43,166 bases of DNA from an uncultured Pseudomonadota bacterium (GTDB lineage Bacteria; Pseudomonadota; Gammaproteobacteria; Steroidobacterales; Steroidobacteraceae): positions 1-43,166 of the forward strand of contig CAITAM010000086.1 of the NCBI GenBank assembly GCA_903890265.1. Reading direction: 5' to 3'. Positions within the stretch are counted from its first letter, which is position 1. Every line of letters starts with the position of its first letter. The position numbers and the translations under genes are program-made. This document shows positions 33,373 through 40,300 of the stretch, in pieces. The notes beneath the pieces are model-generated. The model had not been told where the DNA came from. It did no database searches and saw nothing but the letters and a program-made list of their open reading frames with translations.

Positions 33373-34323
33373 TCAGAAGCTGTTCAGCACCGAGCCAACA
33401 ACGTGAGTCCCGGTGGTTGCGAGCCGTCGCAGGGCATTCTTCAGGTCCGCCCGACGGGTGTGCCCCGTGCGACTCAGCATCAACGCACGACCCGCGACCT
33501 TCGCGAGCAGCAGCCCGTCGGCAAACTGCCCCAACGGCGGCGTGTCCAGAATGACAAACTCGTACTCCGCCCGCCACCGAGCGACCATGCGGTGGAACGC
33601 GGGGTCGGACAGCATTTCGAGGGGACTCGGCATCGGCGCACCGGCGAAGACGACGGAGAGTTCGGCGATATCCTCGACGTCGTAGGCCTGCAATGGCGCG
33701 CTGAAGGCGATGGCCTGCGACAGGCCCCATTCTTCCGATGAAGACAGGAAAAGCTTGTGCTGCGCCGAGGCGCGGAAATCCGTGTCGATGAGGAGCGTCC
33801 GGCGCCCCAGCTGCGCGTAGCAGATCGCAAGCTCAGCGGCGAGCAGGGAGCGCCCCTCGCGGGTTCCGGGGCTCAGCACCGCGAGCATGCCGTTGTGTTC
33901 GTGGTTCTGCGCCTTGAGCACGAGCTCGGTTCGAAGCGCGCGCACCGCATCGCCGCGTACGCTCCGCGGATTCAGCACCTCGGCAAGCTGCGGTCCCGGC
34001 ACGACGACATTACCGACCCGAAGCGCGCGACTGCGCTCGGGCTCCGGCTCCGGCTGGCTCGCCACCATCCGGACGAGGCTTTTTGCGTCGCCCGAATGCG
34101 GCTCCTTGCCGCCTTGTCCGAGCATGGCGATGATGCCGTCGAGCTGGATCTGGGTAAGGAACCCGAGCCGCAGGGCCGCGGTCGCAAAACCGATCTTCTC
34201 GCCCTGGGCCATCCGCCGGATGGTGTGAATGGCTTCGTCCGAGAGACCAAGCTGGCCGACGATGGCGTCACCGAGCTCGTGCTCCCATTCATTGAGCGTG
34301 TCGCCGGTCACCTTGACCTTCAT
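33373..34323 (-). CDS. epsG: Exopolysaccharide tyrosine-kinase-like ATPase, EpsG type
   Basis: A 316-residue cytoplasmic partner of the chain-length protein, of the bacterial tyrosine kinase (CpsD/CapB-like) family. The P-loop reads LSPGTREGRSLL (153-161) with Arg158 where most P-loops have Lys; GEGRS-type loops are, as I recall, usual in the EpsG branch. Walker A' is TLLIDTDFRAS (Asp180, Asp182) and Walker B is FVILDTPPL (Asp260). The N-terminal 100 residues form a helical region (LSDEAIHTIRRMAQGEKIG) unlike the core. There is no Tyr-rich C-terminal tail, so autophosphorylation, if any, is elsewhere. The start overlaps the epsF stop (ATGA), showing coupling. Confidence 0.85.
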   Translation of the reverse strand: MKVKVTGDTLNEWEHELGDAIVGQLGLSDEAIHTIRRMAQGEKIGFATAALRLGFLTQIQLDGIIAMLGQGGKEPHSGDAKSLVRMVASQPEPEPERSRALRVGNVVVPGPQLAEVLNPRSVRGDAVRALRTELVLKAQNHEHNGMLAVLSPGTREGRSLLAAELAICYAQLGRRTLLIDTDFRASAQHKLFLSSSEEWGLSQAIAFSAPLQAYDVEDIAELSVVFAGAPMPSPLEMLSDPAFHRMVARWRAEYEFVILDTPPLGQFADGLLLAKVAGRALMLSRTGHTRRADLKNALRRLATTGTHVVGSVLNSF

Positions 34324-35771
34324 GGACTACTCCGGGACGGCCGGATCGGGCCGAACTCCGCCAGCACAGGGAGGCCGAAATCCCGCTCGTGATCGTCGCG
34401 ATGGCGGATCCTGCGGTTCCAGAACAATTCGTACGCCAATGGCCCCGCGAGACCCATGAGCAGTCCGCCGACCAGGCCCATGAGAAGAAGCTTAACTTTA
34501 CTCGGCTTGGACGGCTTGAAGGGCGGCGTCGCACGATCGATCAGCGTCACGTTGGCGCCCCGACTGTTGGATGCGAACATGATCTGGTCGTAGCCATCCA
34601 GGGCCCGCTTGTAGACCGACTGGGCCGACTCGAGCTCGACCAGCAGCTTCGCTCCCTCGTCCTGCAACTCACGTGTCGCCAGCACCTTCTGGCGCTGGGC
34701 GCCGATCGCTCCCGAGTACTTGCCTTCGAGCTGACGCGCGCTGCGCACTTTCTGCGAGTTGTTTTCCGCCAGGATTCGCAGTTCCGCCGACAGCTGCGCC
34801 CGAACCGCTTCGATCTGCGCGTCCGCTTCGAGGATCTTCGGATGGTTTGGGCCAAAGGTGTTGAGCAGCTTGGCCTTTTCCGCCTCCTTGAGTTCGAGCT
34901 GTGACTTCAGGGTGTTGATCGCGTTGGAGGTCAGCGCCTCGTCCGTTGCCGCCACGTTCGAGGTCGCACGCGATTCGGCGGTCCGCCTCTCATTTTGCGC
35001 TTCCTGCAGCCGGGTCTCGAGGTCCGACAGACCCTGCACATCGATGTCAGATTTCGATTGGGCAGACACGACTTCGGTGAGACCGTTCTTGGCACGGAAA
35101 TCCGTTACCTTGGCCTGGGCTGCGGCGACCTTTGCGCGCAGCTCACCCAACTGCTCCGTGTAACGCTTCGCCCGCTCGGTGGCCGGCCCGCTGGTGCGCT
35201 CACGGTAGAGATCGAGATAGGTATCGGCGACCTCATTGGCGATCGCGGCCGCCGCGTCGGCGGTACGGCCCGTCGCGTTCACGTAGAGCAGTTGGCCGCC
35301 GCGGCCCTCGTAGACCGCGAGCTTGGTCGCGAGCACACGCACCGCCGCGTCACGCAGCACGTTCTGGTCACCGCGTACCCCGCCGGTGAATGACTTGTCG
35401 GCCGTCAGGTTCAGTTTGTCGACCACCTGGTTGAGTACCACCGGGCTCGTGATGAGTTCGGTCTGGGTTGCAATGAAGCTCTGCAGCAGCCCAAGTGGCA
35501 TTTGCTCGCCGGCCAGCGGGTCACGATTCTGGTAGTCAAAAATGAGCGTGGCGCTCGCCGTGTACGCTTTCGGGATGACCTGGATCAGAAGTACCGTGCC
35601 CAAAAGCGTGACGGCAGCAATGGACAGCGAGAGACGCCAGTAGGCGCGCGCAATGCTCAGAAACTGCCCTGCGGAAAAGCCAACCCCGGCATAGCCCTCG
35701 TGTATGGTCGGATAGACCGCATCGAGATCGCTGGAAACGACGAGTCCGGATGAGCGATTAGGACCGTTCAA
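34320..35771 (-). CDS. epsF: Polysaccharide chain-length determinant, EpsF type
   Basis: A 483-residue Wzz/PCP-2 type inner-membrane protein that works with the kinase-like ATPase and the outer-membrane export protein. It has a first membrane helix LSLSIAAVTLLGTVLLIQVI followed by PKAYTASATLIFDYQ. A long periplasmic coiled coil follows (about 160-400, including RAKVAAAQAKVTDFRAKNGL and FGPNHPKILEADAQIE). The end has TPPFKPSKPSKVKLLLMGLV, the Pro-rich segment before the second membrane helix. Translation appears to start at TTG 35771, which overlaps the epsE stop (TTGA) and has GGGAGAG six bases upstream; no Met exists nearby. Confidence 0.87.
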   Translation of the reverse strand: MNGPNRSSGLVVSSDLDAVYPTIHEGYAGVGFSAGQFLSIARAYWRLSLSIAAVTLLGTVLLIQVIPKAYTASATLIFDYQNRDPLAGEQMPLGLLQSFIATQTELITSPVVLNQVVDKLNLTADKSFTGGVRGDQNVLRDAAVRVLATKLAVYEGRGGQLLYVNATGRTADAAAAIANEVADTYLDLYRERTSGPATERAKRYTEQLGELRAKVAAAQAKVTDFRAKNGLTEVVSAQSKSDIDVQGLSDLETRLQEAQNERRTAESRATSNVAATDEALTSNAINTLKSQLELKEAEKAKLLNTFGPNHPKILEADAQIEAVRAQLSAELRILAENNSQKVRSARQLEGKYSGAIGAQRQKVLATRELQDEGAKLLVELESAQSVYKRALDGYDQIMFASNSRGANVTLIDRATPPFKPSKPSKVKLLLMGLVGGLLMGLAGPLAYELFWNRRIRHRDDHERDFGLPVLAEFGPIRPSRSSP

Positions 35772-36634
35772 AACAGACTCTCCCTGACCTTCAGCACGTC
35801 GCCCGCCTGGAGCAGGTCGGTGAGTTTCACCGAAACCATATGGGTCTTGCCCGATGCATCCTTGCGCTCGATCTCCAGCCGGCTGTCGCTGCCGCGCGGC
35901 GTGATACCCCCGGCTCGGGCGATGCCCTGGCGCACGGTCATGCCCGGCTCAAGCCGGTACGCATTCGGTGTGACAACCGCGCCGTAGACGTAGAACGTCT
36001 CCGCTTTCGGAACAAAGACTGACTCGCCGCTCTGGATCAGGTAGTCGGCGCCGACCGACAGGGACTGGGTGACGCTCTGCAGGTTAATCGTGCGCCGACT
36101 GACCGTACCGTCCGGCTGGGGATGCAGAACGTAAATCACATCGCCCGCACTTTCGTTGGTGCCACCGGCCTGCGCAAGGAGGTCAAGGATGGTCGTTCCG
36201 CCATCCACGACGTAGCGACCCGGCGTGTGAACTTCACCGAGCACCGTGACGCGCTGACTCCGGGACTGCGTCAGCGCCACGGTGACGTGCGGATTCTTGA
36301 GGAATCCGCCACTGACCAGCGCCGCTTCGATGCGCTTCGCTGCATCAATTGCGCTTCGACCGGCGACGTCGACCGGACCCACGAGTGGCACGTTCAGCGT
36401 CCCGTCGGCCGCGACAAAGAGCGTGCCGTCCATGTCCGGTTGGCCGAAGACCTTCAGGCTGACGCTGTCGCCGGGCCCGAGCGGTACCAGCGGCGGGCCC
36501 TCGCTGGCGGACGGCTCCGCCGCGTACGCCTGCGGGCCCAGCGCCAGGCCTGCGCAGCAGAGCAGCATGGCGAGCCAGCCAAGGCTCACCCTCCACGCCG
36601 GCGCGAAACGCAGCGAAACGTTGGCATATGTCAT
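35768..36634 (-). CDS. epsE: Polysaccharide export outer-membrane protein, EpsE/Wza type
   Basis: A 288-residue periplasmic/outer-membrane export protein. A signal peptide (LGWLAMLLCCAGLALGPQAYA) is followed by the polysaccharide export domain (LVPLGPGDSVSLKVFGQPDM; TLNVPLVGPVDVAGRSA; HVTVALTQSRSQRVTVLGEV). SLBB-type folds follow (TPGRYVVDGGTTILDLLAQA; YVYGAVVTPNAYRLEPGMTV). Two Cys lie in the signal but no clear lipobox, so it is probably not lipidated. ATG 36634 is chosen because the signal peptide begins there; ATG 36670 is possible. It is the first of epsE-epsF-epsG-glycosyltransferases on the minus strand. Confidence 0.87.
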   Translation of the reverse strand: MTYANVSLRFAPAWRVSLGWLAMLLCCAGLALGPQAYAAEPSASEGPPLVPLGPGDSVSLKVFGQPDMDGTLFVAADGTLNVPLVGPVDVAGRSAIDAAKRIEAALVSGGFLKNPHVTVALTQSRSQRVTVLGEVHTPGRYVVDGGTTILDLLAQAGGTNESAGDVIYVLHPQPDGTVSRRTINLQSVTQSLSVGADYLIQSGESVFVPKAETFYVYGAVVTPNAYRLEPGMTVRQGIARAGGITPRGSDSRLEIERKDASGKTHMVSVKLTDLLQAGDVLKVRESLF

Positions 36635-37018
36635 TTTTCGACTATGGCCGATCGGGTTTGTGTCCGACATTGCGCAGTTCTCACTTCGCTTTCAAAAACC
36701 GTGCCGCGTTCACGCCTGCGGTGGCCTCGCGCCATGACCGTTTGCGCGGCCGGTCCGCGGCGACCCCGGGGCTCATCCTTCGCTGTGAATGACGCCGGTT
36801 TGACGCGCCAACCGCAGCCCACCGCGCTTCTGTGAATTAGGGCACGACGGCCCTCTGTCGGTATTTTACACTCCGGAAGGGCAGAAGAGCGTCAGGTATG
36901 CCCGACGCGCGGGGCGGTTGCCACCGGAGTCGGGATCGCGCTCGGTCGCTCGCACGGGTCCGCGCGTCTCGCTTGGATTGCCTTTCGCCCCAGTCACGAC
37001 ACCACGAAGCATCCTGAA
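36635..37018. promoter_or_regulatory. Divergent promoter region of epsE and the EpsL-like gene
   Basis: 384 bases without a supported gene. On the minus strand, CGGCACG, four bases, then TTGAA (36691-36706) resembles a sigma-54 -24/-12 site with correct spacing, but the -12 GC is GA. On the plus strand, TTGG (36973-36976) with GC ten bases later gives the right GG/GC spacing, about 30-45 bases before the ATG at 37019, with poor flanks. Exopolysaccharide loci of this type are often sigma-54 dependent, so both deserve checking. Confidence 0.35.
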
Positions 37019-38263
37019 ATGAAACCAAATTGTAATTTTCTGTGTCGGGCGGCGAGCCACAACGCTTGGCTGTTGCTTCCGGTGGTACTGGGTCCCGCGA
37101 TCGCGCACGCCCAGTTTGGTGGTACCGCGACGGCATCGGCCGGACTCGAGCACAACTCCAACGTGTTCGCCCTGCCTTCCGGTGAGTCGCCGGCAAGCCC
37201 GTACGCCGGATCGGGGCAAGGGGACACGCTGACCACACTCGGTGTCGAGCTTCGTCCCACCTACCAGCTCAGCCAACAGAAGTTCCTGATCGGGCTCAAC
37301 GGAAACGACTTCCGGTACAACCATTTCACGACCCTCAACCACCGCGAATACGGGGCGAGCGCCGAGTGGCAGTGGGTTGCCGGCGGAGCGCTGGACGGCG
37401 ACCTTCTCGCGTCCCGAACCCGCGACATGGTTCGTTTTGCCGATGTGCGCAGCAGCGAGCTCTTTCTGCAGACGACGACCAACGCCTCCGGGCGCGCCGA
37501 ATGGCATTTGAACCGGCGCTGGAGCATCGAGGCGCGGGGAAGCGCTTTCGAGAACGACTCGCCGCGACCCAATGCGCAATCGCTAGTCCTGAAAGAGCAC
37601 TCCTATGGTTCGTCCATCAAATTCGGCAATACGGTCGACACGTTTTTCGCGATCGCCGGCGATCGCTACGACGGAACCTACACCGGCGCTGAGGCACTGG
37701 CCGGGTTAAGTCCGAACACCACCATTACCTACCATCGCGAGACCCTGCACCTCGTTGGCGATCGGTCGGTCAGCAAGGACGACGTATTGCACGGGGAAAT
37801 CGGGTACACGAAGACGACCATCAGCACCGGATCCAACTACCCCGGCGCCGTGACGGGGAACCTCAGGTACCGGCACCAGCTGACGGGCAAGACCTCCGTC
37901 GAGGCCGGCCTTCGGCGTGAAGTGGTGTCCTATATCACCACGGCCGGGCAGGAAATCAGCACTCTCGGCGACGTTGGCGCGCTCTGGCACGCCACCGGCA
38001 AGATCGACGTAACCGTGCGGGTGGCCGCTGGCAAGGACACGTACCCGGGCTGGAGCTCCCAGCCGAACGGCCTGCCGTCCCCGACTCCCCTTCCAGAGCG
38101 CAGCGACACGAGCCACCAGGAGAGACTGTCCCTGACGTACACCCCGTGGATTCATGTCTCCGTCGCTCCCTACGTGCAATGGAACAGCCGATCCTCGAGT
38201 ATCGACTCCTACGGTTACTCGCAAGCCATCTACGGGATCGTCATTAAAGGGCTGCTGCCGTAG
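37019..38263 (+). CDS. epsL: EpsL-like outer-membrane beta-barrel protein
   Basis: A 414-residue exported protein. Signal peptide WLLLPVVLGPAIAHA is followed directly by QFGGTATASAGLEHNSNVFA, typical of barrel proteins in exopolysaccharide operons of the EpsL type. The rest is alternating beta-strands (LTTLGVELRPTYQLSQQKF; GASAEWQWVAGGALDGDLLA; GNLRYRHQLTGKTSVEAGL; VSVAPYVQWNSRSSS) with a final strand YGYSQAIYGIVIKGLLP. No enzyme motif is seen. It probably forms or supports the outer-membrane passage for the polymer. It diverges from epsE and precedes the acyltransferase gene by 126 bases. Confidence 0.8.
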   Translation: MKPNCNFLCRAASHNAWLLLPVVLGPAIAHAQFGGTATASAGLEHNSNVFALPSGESPASPYAGSGQGDTLTTLGVELRPTYQLSQQKFLIGLNGNDFRYNHFTTLNHREYGASAEWQWVAGGALDGDLLASRTRDMVRFADVRSSELFLQTTTNASGRAEWHLNRRWSIEARGSAFENDSPRPNAQSLVLKEHSYGSSIKFGNTVDTFFAIAGDRYDGTYTGAEALAGLSPNTTITYHRETLHLVGDRSVSKDDVLHGEIGYTKTTISTGSNYPGAVTGNLRYRHQLTGKTSVEAGLRREVVSYITTAGQEISTLGDVGALWHATGKIDVTVRVAAGKDTYPGWSSQPNGLPSPTPLPERSDTSHQERLSLTYTPWIHVSVAPYVQWNSRSSSIDSYGYSQAIYGIVIKGLLP

Positions 38264-38389
38264 CCACTGACCGCGCGATTTCCGAGGCGTCCCCGACCGC
38301 GCCGCATTCGCCGACAATGCCGGCGATTACCGACCTCATCTGTTCCGCGCGCCCCGGGACCAGCAGCCATTAGCCACGGCAGAACCCAT

Positions 38390-39445
38390 GTGAAGGCCTC
38401 CAACACCATTCCGTCGCTTGATGGCCTGCGCGCGGTGAGCTTTCTCCTGGTCTACGCGGCCCATTCGGGACTCGATCGCGTGGTTCCGGGCGGATTCGGC
38501 GTGACCATATTCTTCTTCCTCAGCGGGTTCCTGATCACCACGCTCCTCAGAGCCGAGTACGATCGCCGCGAGTCGCTGAACCTGAAGCATTTCTGGCTGC
38601 GGCGGGCGTTACGGATCCTGCCACCGTTCTACCTCGTGCTCGTTCTTTCCATCGTCGTCTCACTTCTGCTGGGGCCACCCGCGGTGGTTTCATCCGGCGC
38701 GGTCGCCGCACAGCTCCTGCATTACACGAATTACTGGATGATCGGCCACGGCGGCGGGAGCGTGCCCATCGGGACCAATGTCTACTGGTCCCTCGCAGTC
38801 GAGGAGCACTTCTACCTCATTTTTCCCTGGTGCTACCTTGCGATGCGCCGCCATGGTTTTTCAGGCCGGCAGCAGGCGGCGACTCTCTACGCGGCCTGCG
38901 CTGCGGTCCTGCTGTGGCGTATCGCCCTCGTCATGGGGCTTGGTGCCAGCGTCGACCGGACCTATCTCGCCACGGACACCCGCGTGGACTCCATTCTTTT
39001 CGGCTGCGCGCTCGCCGTATTCAACAATCCGGTCGCTGACGCGCGCCGCTGGCCCGAACGCGCCGTCAAATACGTCCTGTTGCCGGGCTCCCTGGCGCTC
39101 CTCGTCGCGTGCCTGCTGATACGCTCACCGGAGTTTCGCGAGACGCTCCGCTACTCCCTGCAGGGCATCGCGCTCACCGGCGTATTTACCGCCGCGCTAC
39201 TCTTGCCGTATTGGGGACCCTTCAGGCTCCTGAACTCAAGACCGCTGACCGTACTCGGCACGCTGTCCTACCCGCTGTACCTGGTCCACTTCATGGTTCT
39301 GAACGTGTACTCGGTGCTTTGGCCAGGGTCGCCGCTCGGCGTGCGTGCCGTTGCGTCCGCCGCTGTCTCGCTCCTGATCGCCTGGCTCATTCACGTGCTG
39401 GTCGAGCGACCCGCTGCCCGCCTGAGACACCGTTACGCGGCCTGA
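38390..39445 (+). CDS. Acyltransferase family 3 membrane protein (OafA-like)
   Basis: A 351-residue integral membrane O-acyltransferase with about ten hydrophobic helices. The N-terminus IPSLDGLRAVSFLLVYAAHS carries the family's Arg and catalytic His25. Other family marks are GGFGVTIFFFLSGFLITTLL, FWLRRALRILPPFYLVL, YWSLAVEEHFYLIFP and SYPLYLVHFMVLNVY. These enzymes acetylate or succinylate sugars of surface polysaccharides using acyl-CoA from the cytoplasm. No SGNH domain is fused. The start is GTG 38390 (MKASNTIPSL), because the ATG two bases before it reads into a stop. It follows the EpsL-like gene in the same direction. Confidence 0.88.
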   Translation: MKASNTIPSLDGLRAVSFLLVYAAHSGLDRVVPGGFGVTIFFFLSGFLITTLLRAEYDRRESLNLKHFWLRRALRILPPFYLVLVLSIVVSLLLGPPAVVSSGAVAAQLLHYTNYWMIGHGGGSVPIGTNVYWSLAVEEHFYLIFPWCYLAMRRHGFSGRQQAATLYAACAAVLLWRIALVMGLGASVDRTYLATDTRVDSILFGCALAVFNNPVADARRWPERAVKYVLLPGSLALLVACLLIRSPEFRETLRYSLQGIALTGVFTAALLLPYWGPFRLLNSRPLTVLGTLSYPLYLVHFMVLNVYSVLWPGSPLGVRAVASAAVSLLIAWLIHVLVERPAARLRHRYAA

Positions 39446-39514
39446 CGTCGGCTAGCCGCGGGTTCGCCGCGACTTGCACTGCGCGGCCATGGGCCCGACA
39501 AGAGGACCGGCGAA

Positions 39515-40300
39515 CTAGCCGGCCTCGTGGCGGTCAGCCACCACCCGGGCGAGTTGCGCCAGCGTGGTCGTGCTCTTCATGTCCTCGTCGCGCAGGGCTA
39601 CCCGGTACTCGTCCTCGATCGCCAGCAACAGACGCAGGGCACCGAGCGAGTCCCACTCGGGCAGCGTCGCCGGGCTGTCCCCGGGACCCGGCCGGACGGG
39701 CAGACCCAGAATCCGCTGGGCAAGGGCCTGAATGTCGATCTCGTCATCCGTTTCGGTGCTCTGATCTCGCTGGCGGGCAGGCACGCCCGCAACGCTCGTC
39801 CCTGCGGCGACCGTGCCCGAGACCATGCTGCCGCTCGCCACCGTACAGCCATCGCCAAGCGTTGCGCCGCGCAGCAGTGTTACCCGGGCACCGATCGTCA
39901 CGTCCGCGCCGATCACAATGGGCGCCGATTCACCCTCGGCCTTGCGGTCACTGACCGAGTGGAAGTCGCTGTCCATCACCGTGCAATACGGTCCGAGCAC
40001 GGTCCGGGGTCCAATGCGGACCGCGACCCGCGCCGAAATGGCGCCCCCGTAGGAGACGTGCACGTCGTTACCGAGGTCGATCACGCCTCCGCCGATCGTC
40101 ACCAGGTGAGACGGCGACGGATGAGAACAGATCGTCACCCGCGACCCGAGGGTTATCCTGCCGTCGTTCGATATTGTTGGGCGCCCTTCACACCGGACGC
40201 CCTCCCCGACCTCGTTGACGTCACGCAGCCAGCGGCGTTGCGAACGCTGGCGCAGCCACCCTCGCCACCCGGACTCTCCTCGGCCACGGGCCGCGGTCAT
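39515..40300 (-). CDS. Hexapeptide acyltransferase fused to acyl carrier protein
   Basis: A 261-residue fusion. Residues about 30-175 form a left-handed beta-helix acyltransferase of the maltose/galactoside acetyltransferase type: NDGRITLGSRVTICSHPSPS, YGGAISARVAVRIGPRTVLG, DFHSVSDRK (His of the active site) and IVIGADVTIGARVTLLRGAT. Residues about 185-261 form an acyl carrier protein: LPEWDSLGALRLLLAIEDEY, with Ser218 in the standard DSL phosphopantetheine motif. An acyl group on the ACP could be passed directly to a sugar by the attached transferase. The start overlaps the stop of the FkbH fusion gene (ATGA), so the two are made together. Confidence 0.88.
   Translation of the reverse strand: MTAARGRGESGWRGWLRQRSQRRWLRDVNEVGEGVRCEGRPTISNDGRITLGSRVTICSHPSPSHLVTIGGGVIDLGNDVHVSYGGAISARVAVRIGPRTVLGPYCTVMDSDFHSVSDRKAEGESAPIVIGADVTIGARVTLLRGATLGDGCTVASGSMVSGTVAAGTSVAGVPARQRDQSTETDDEIDIQALAQRILGLPVRPGPGDSPATLPEWDSLGALRLLLAIEDEYRVALRDEDMKSTTTLAQLARVVADRHEAG

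Noticed and set aside
33523..33540. P-loop Lys to Arg change in the EpsG-type ATPase as a defect (loop itself lies at residues 153-161)
   Set aside because: GEGRS-type loops are, as far as I recall, usual in the EpsG branch, so it is not a sign of inactivation.
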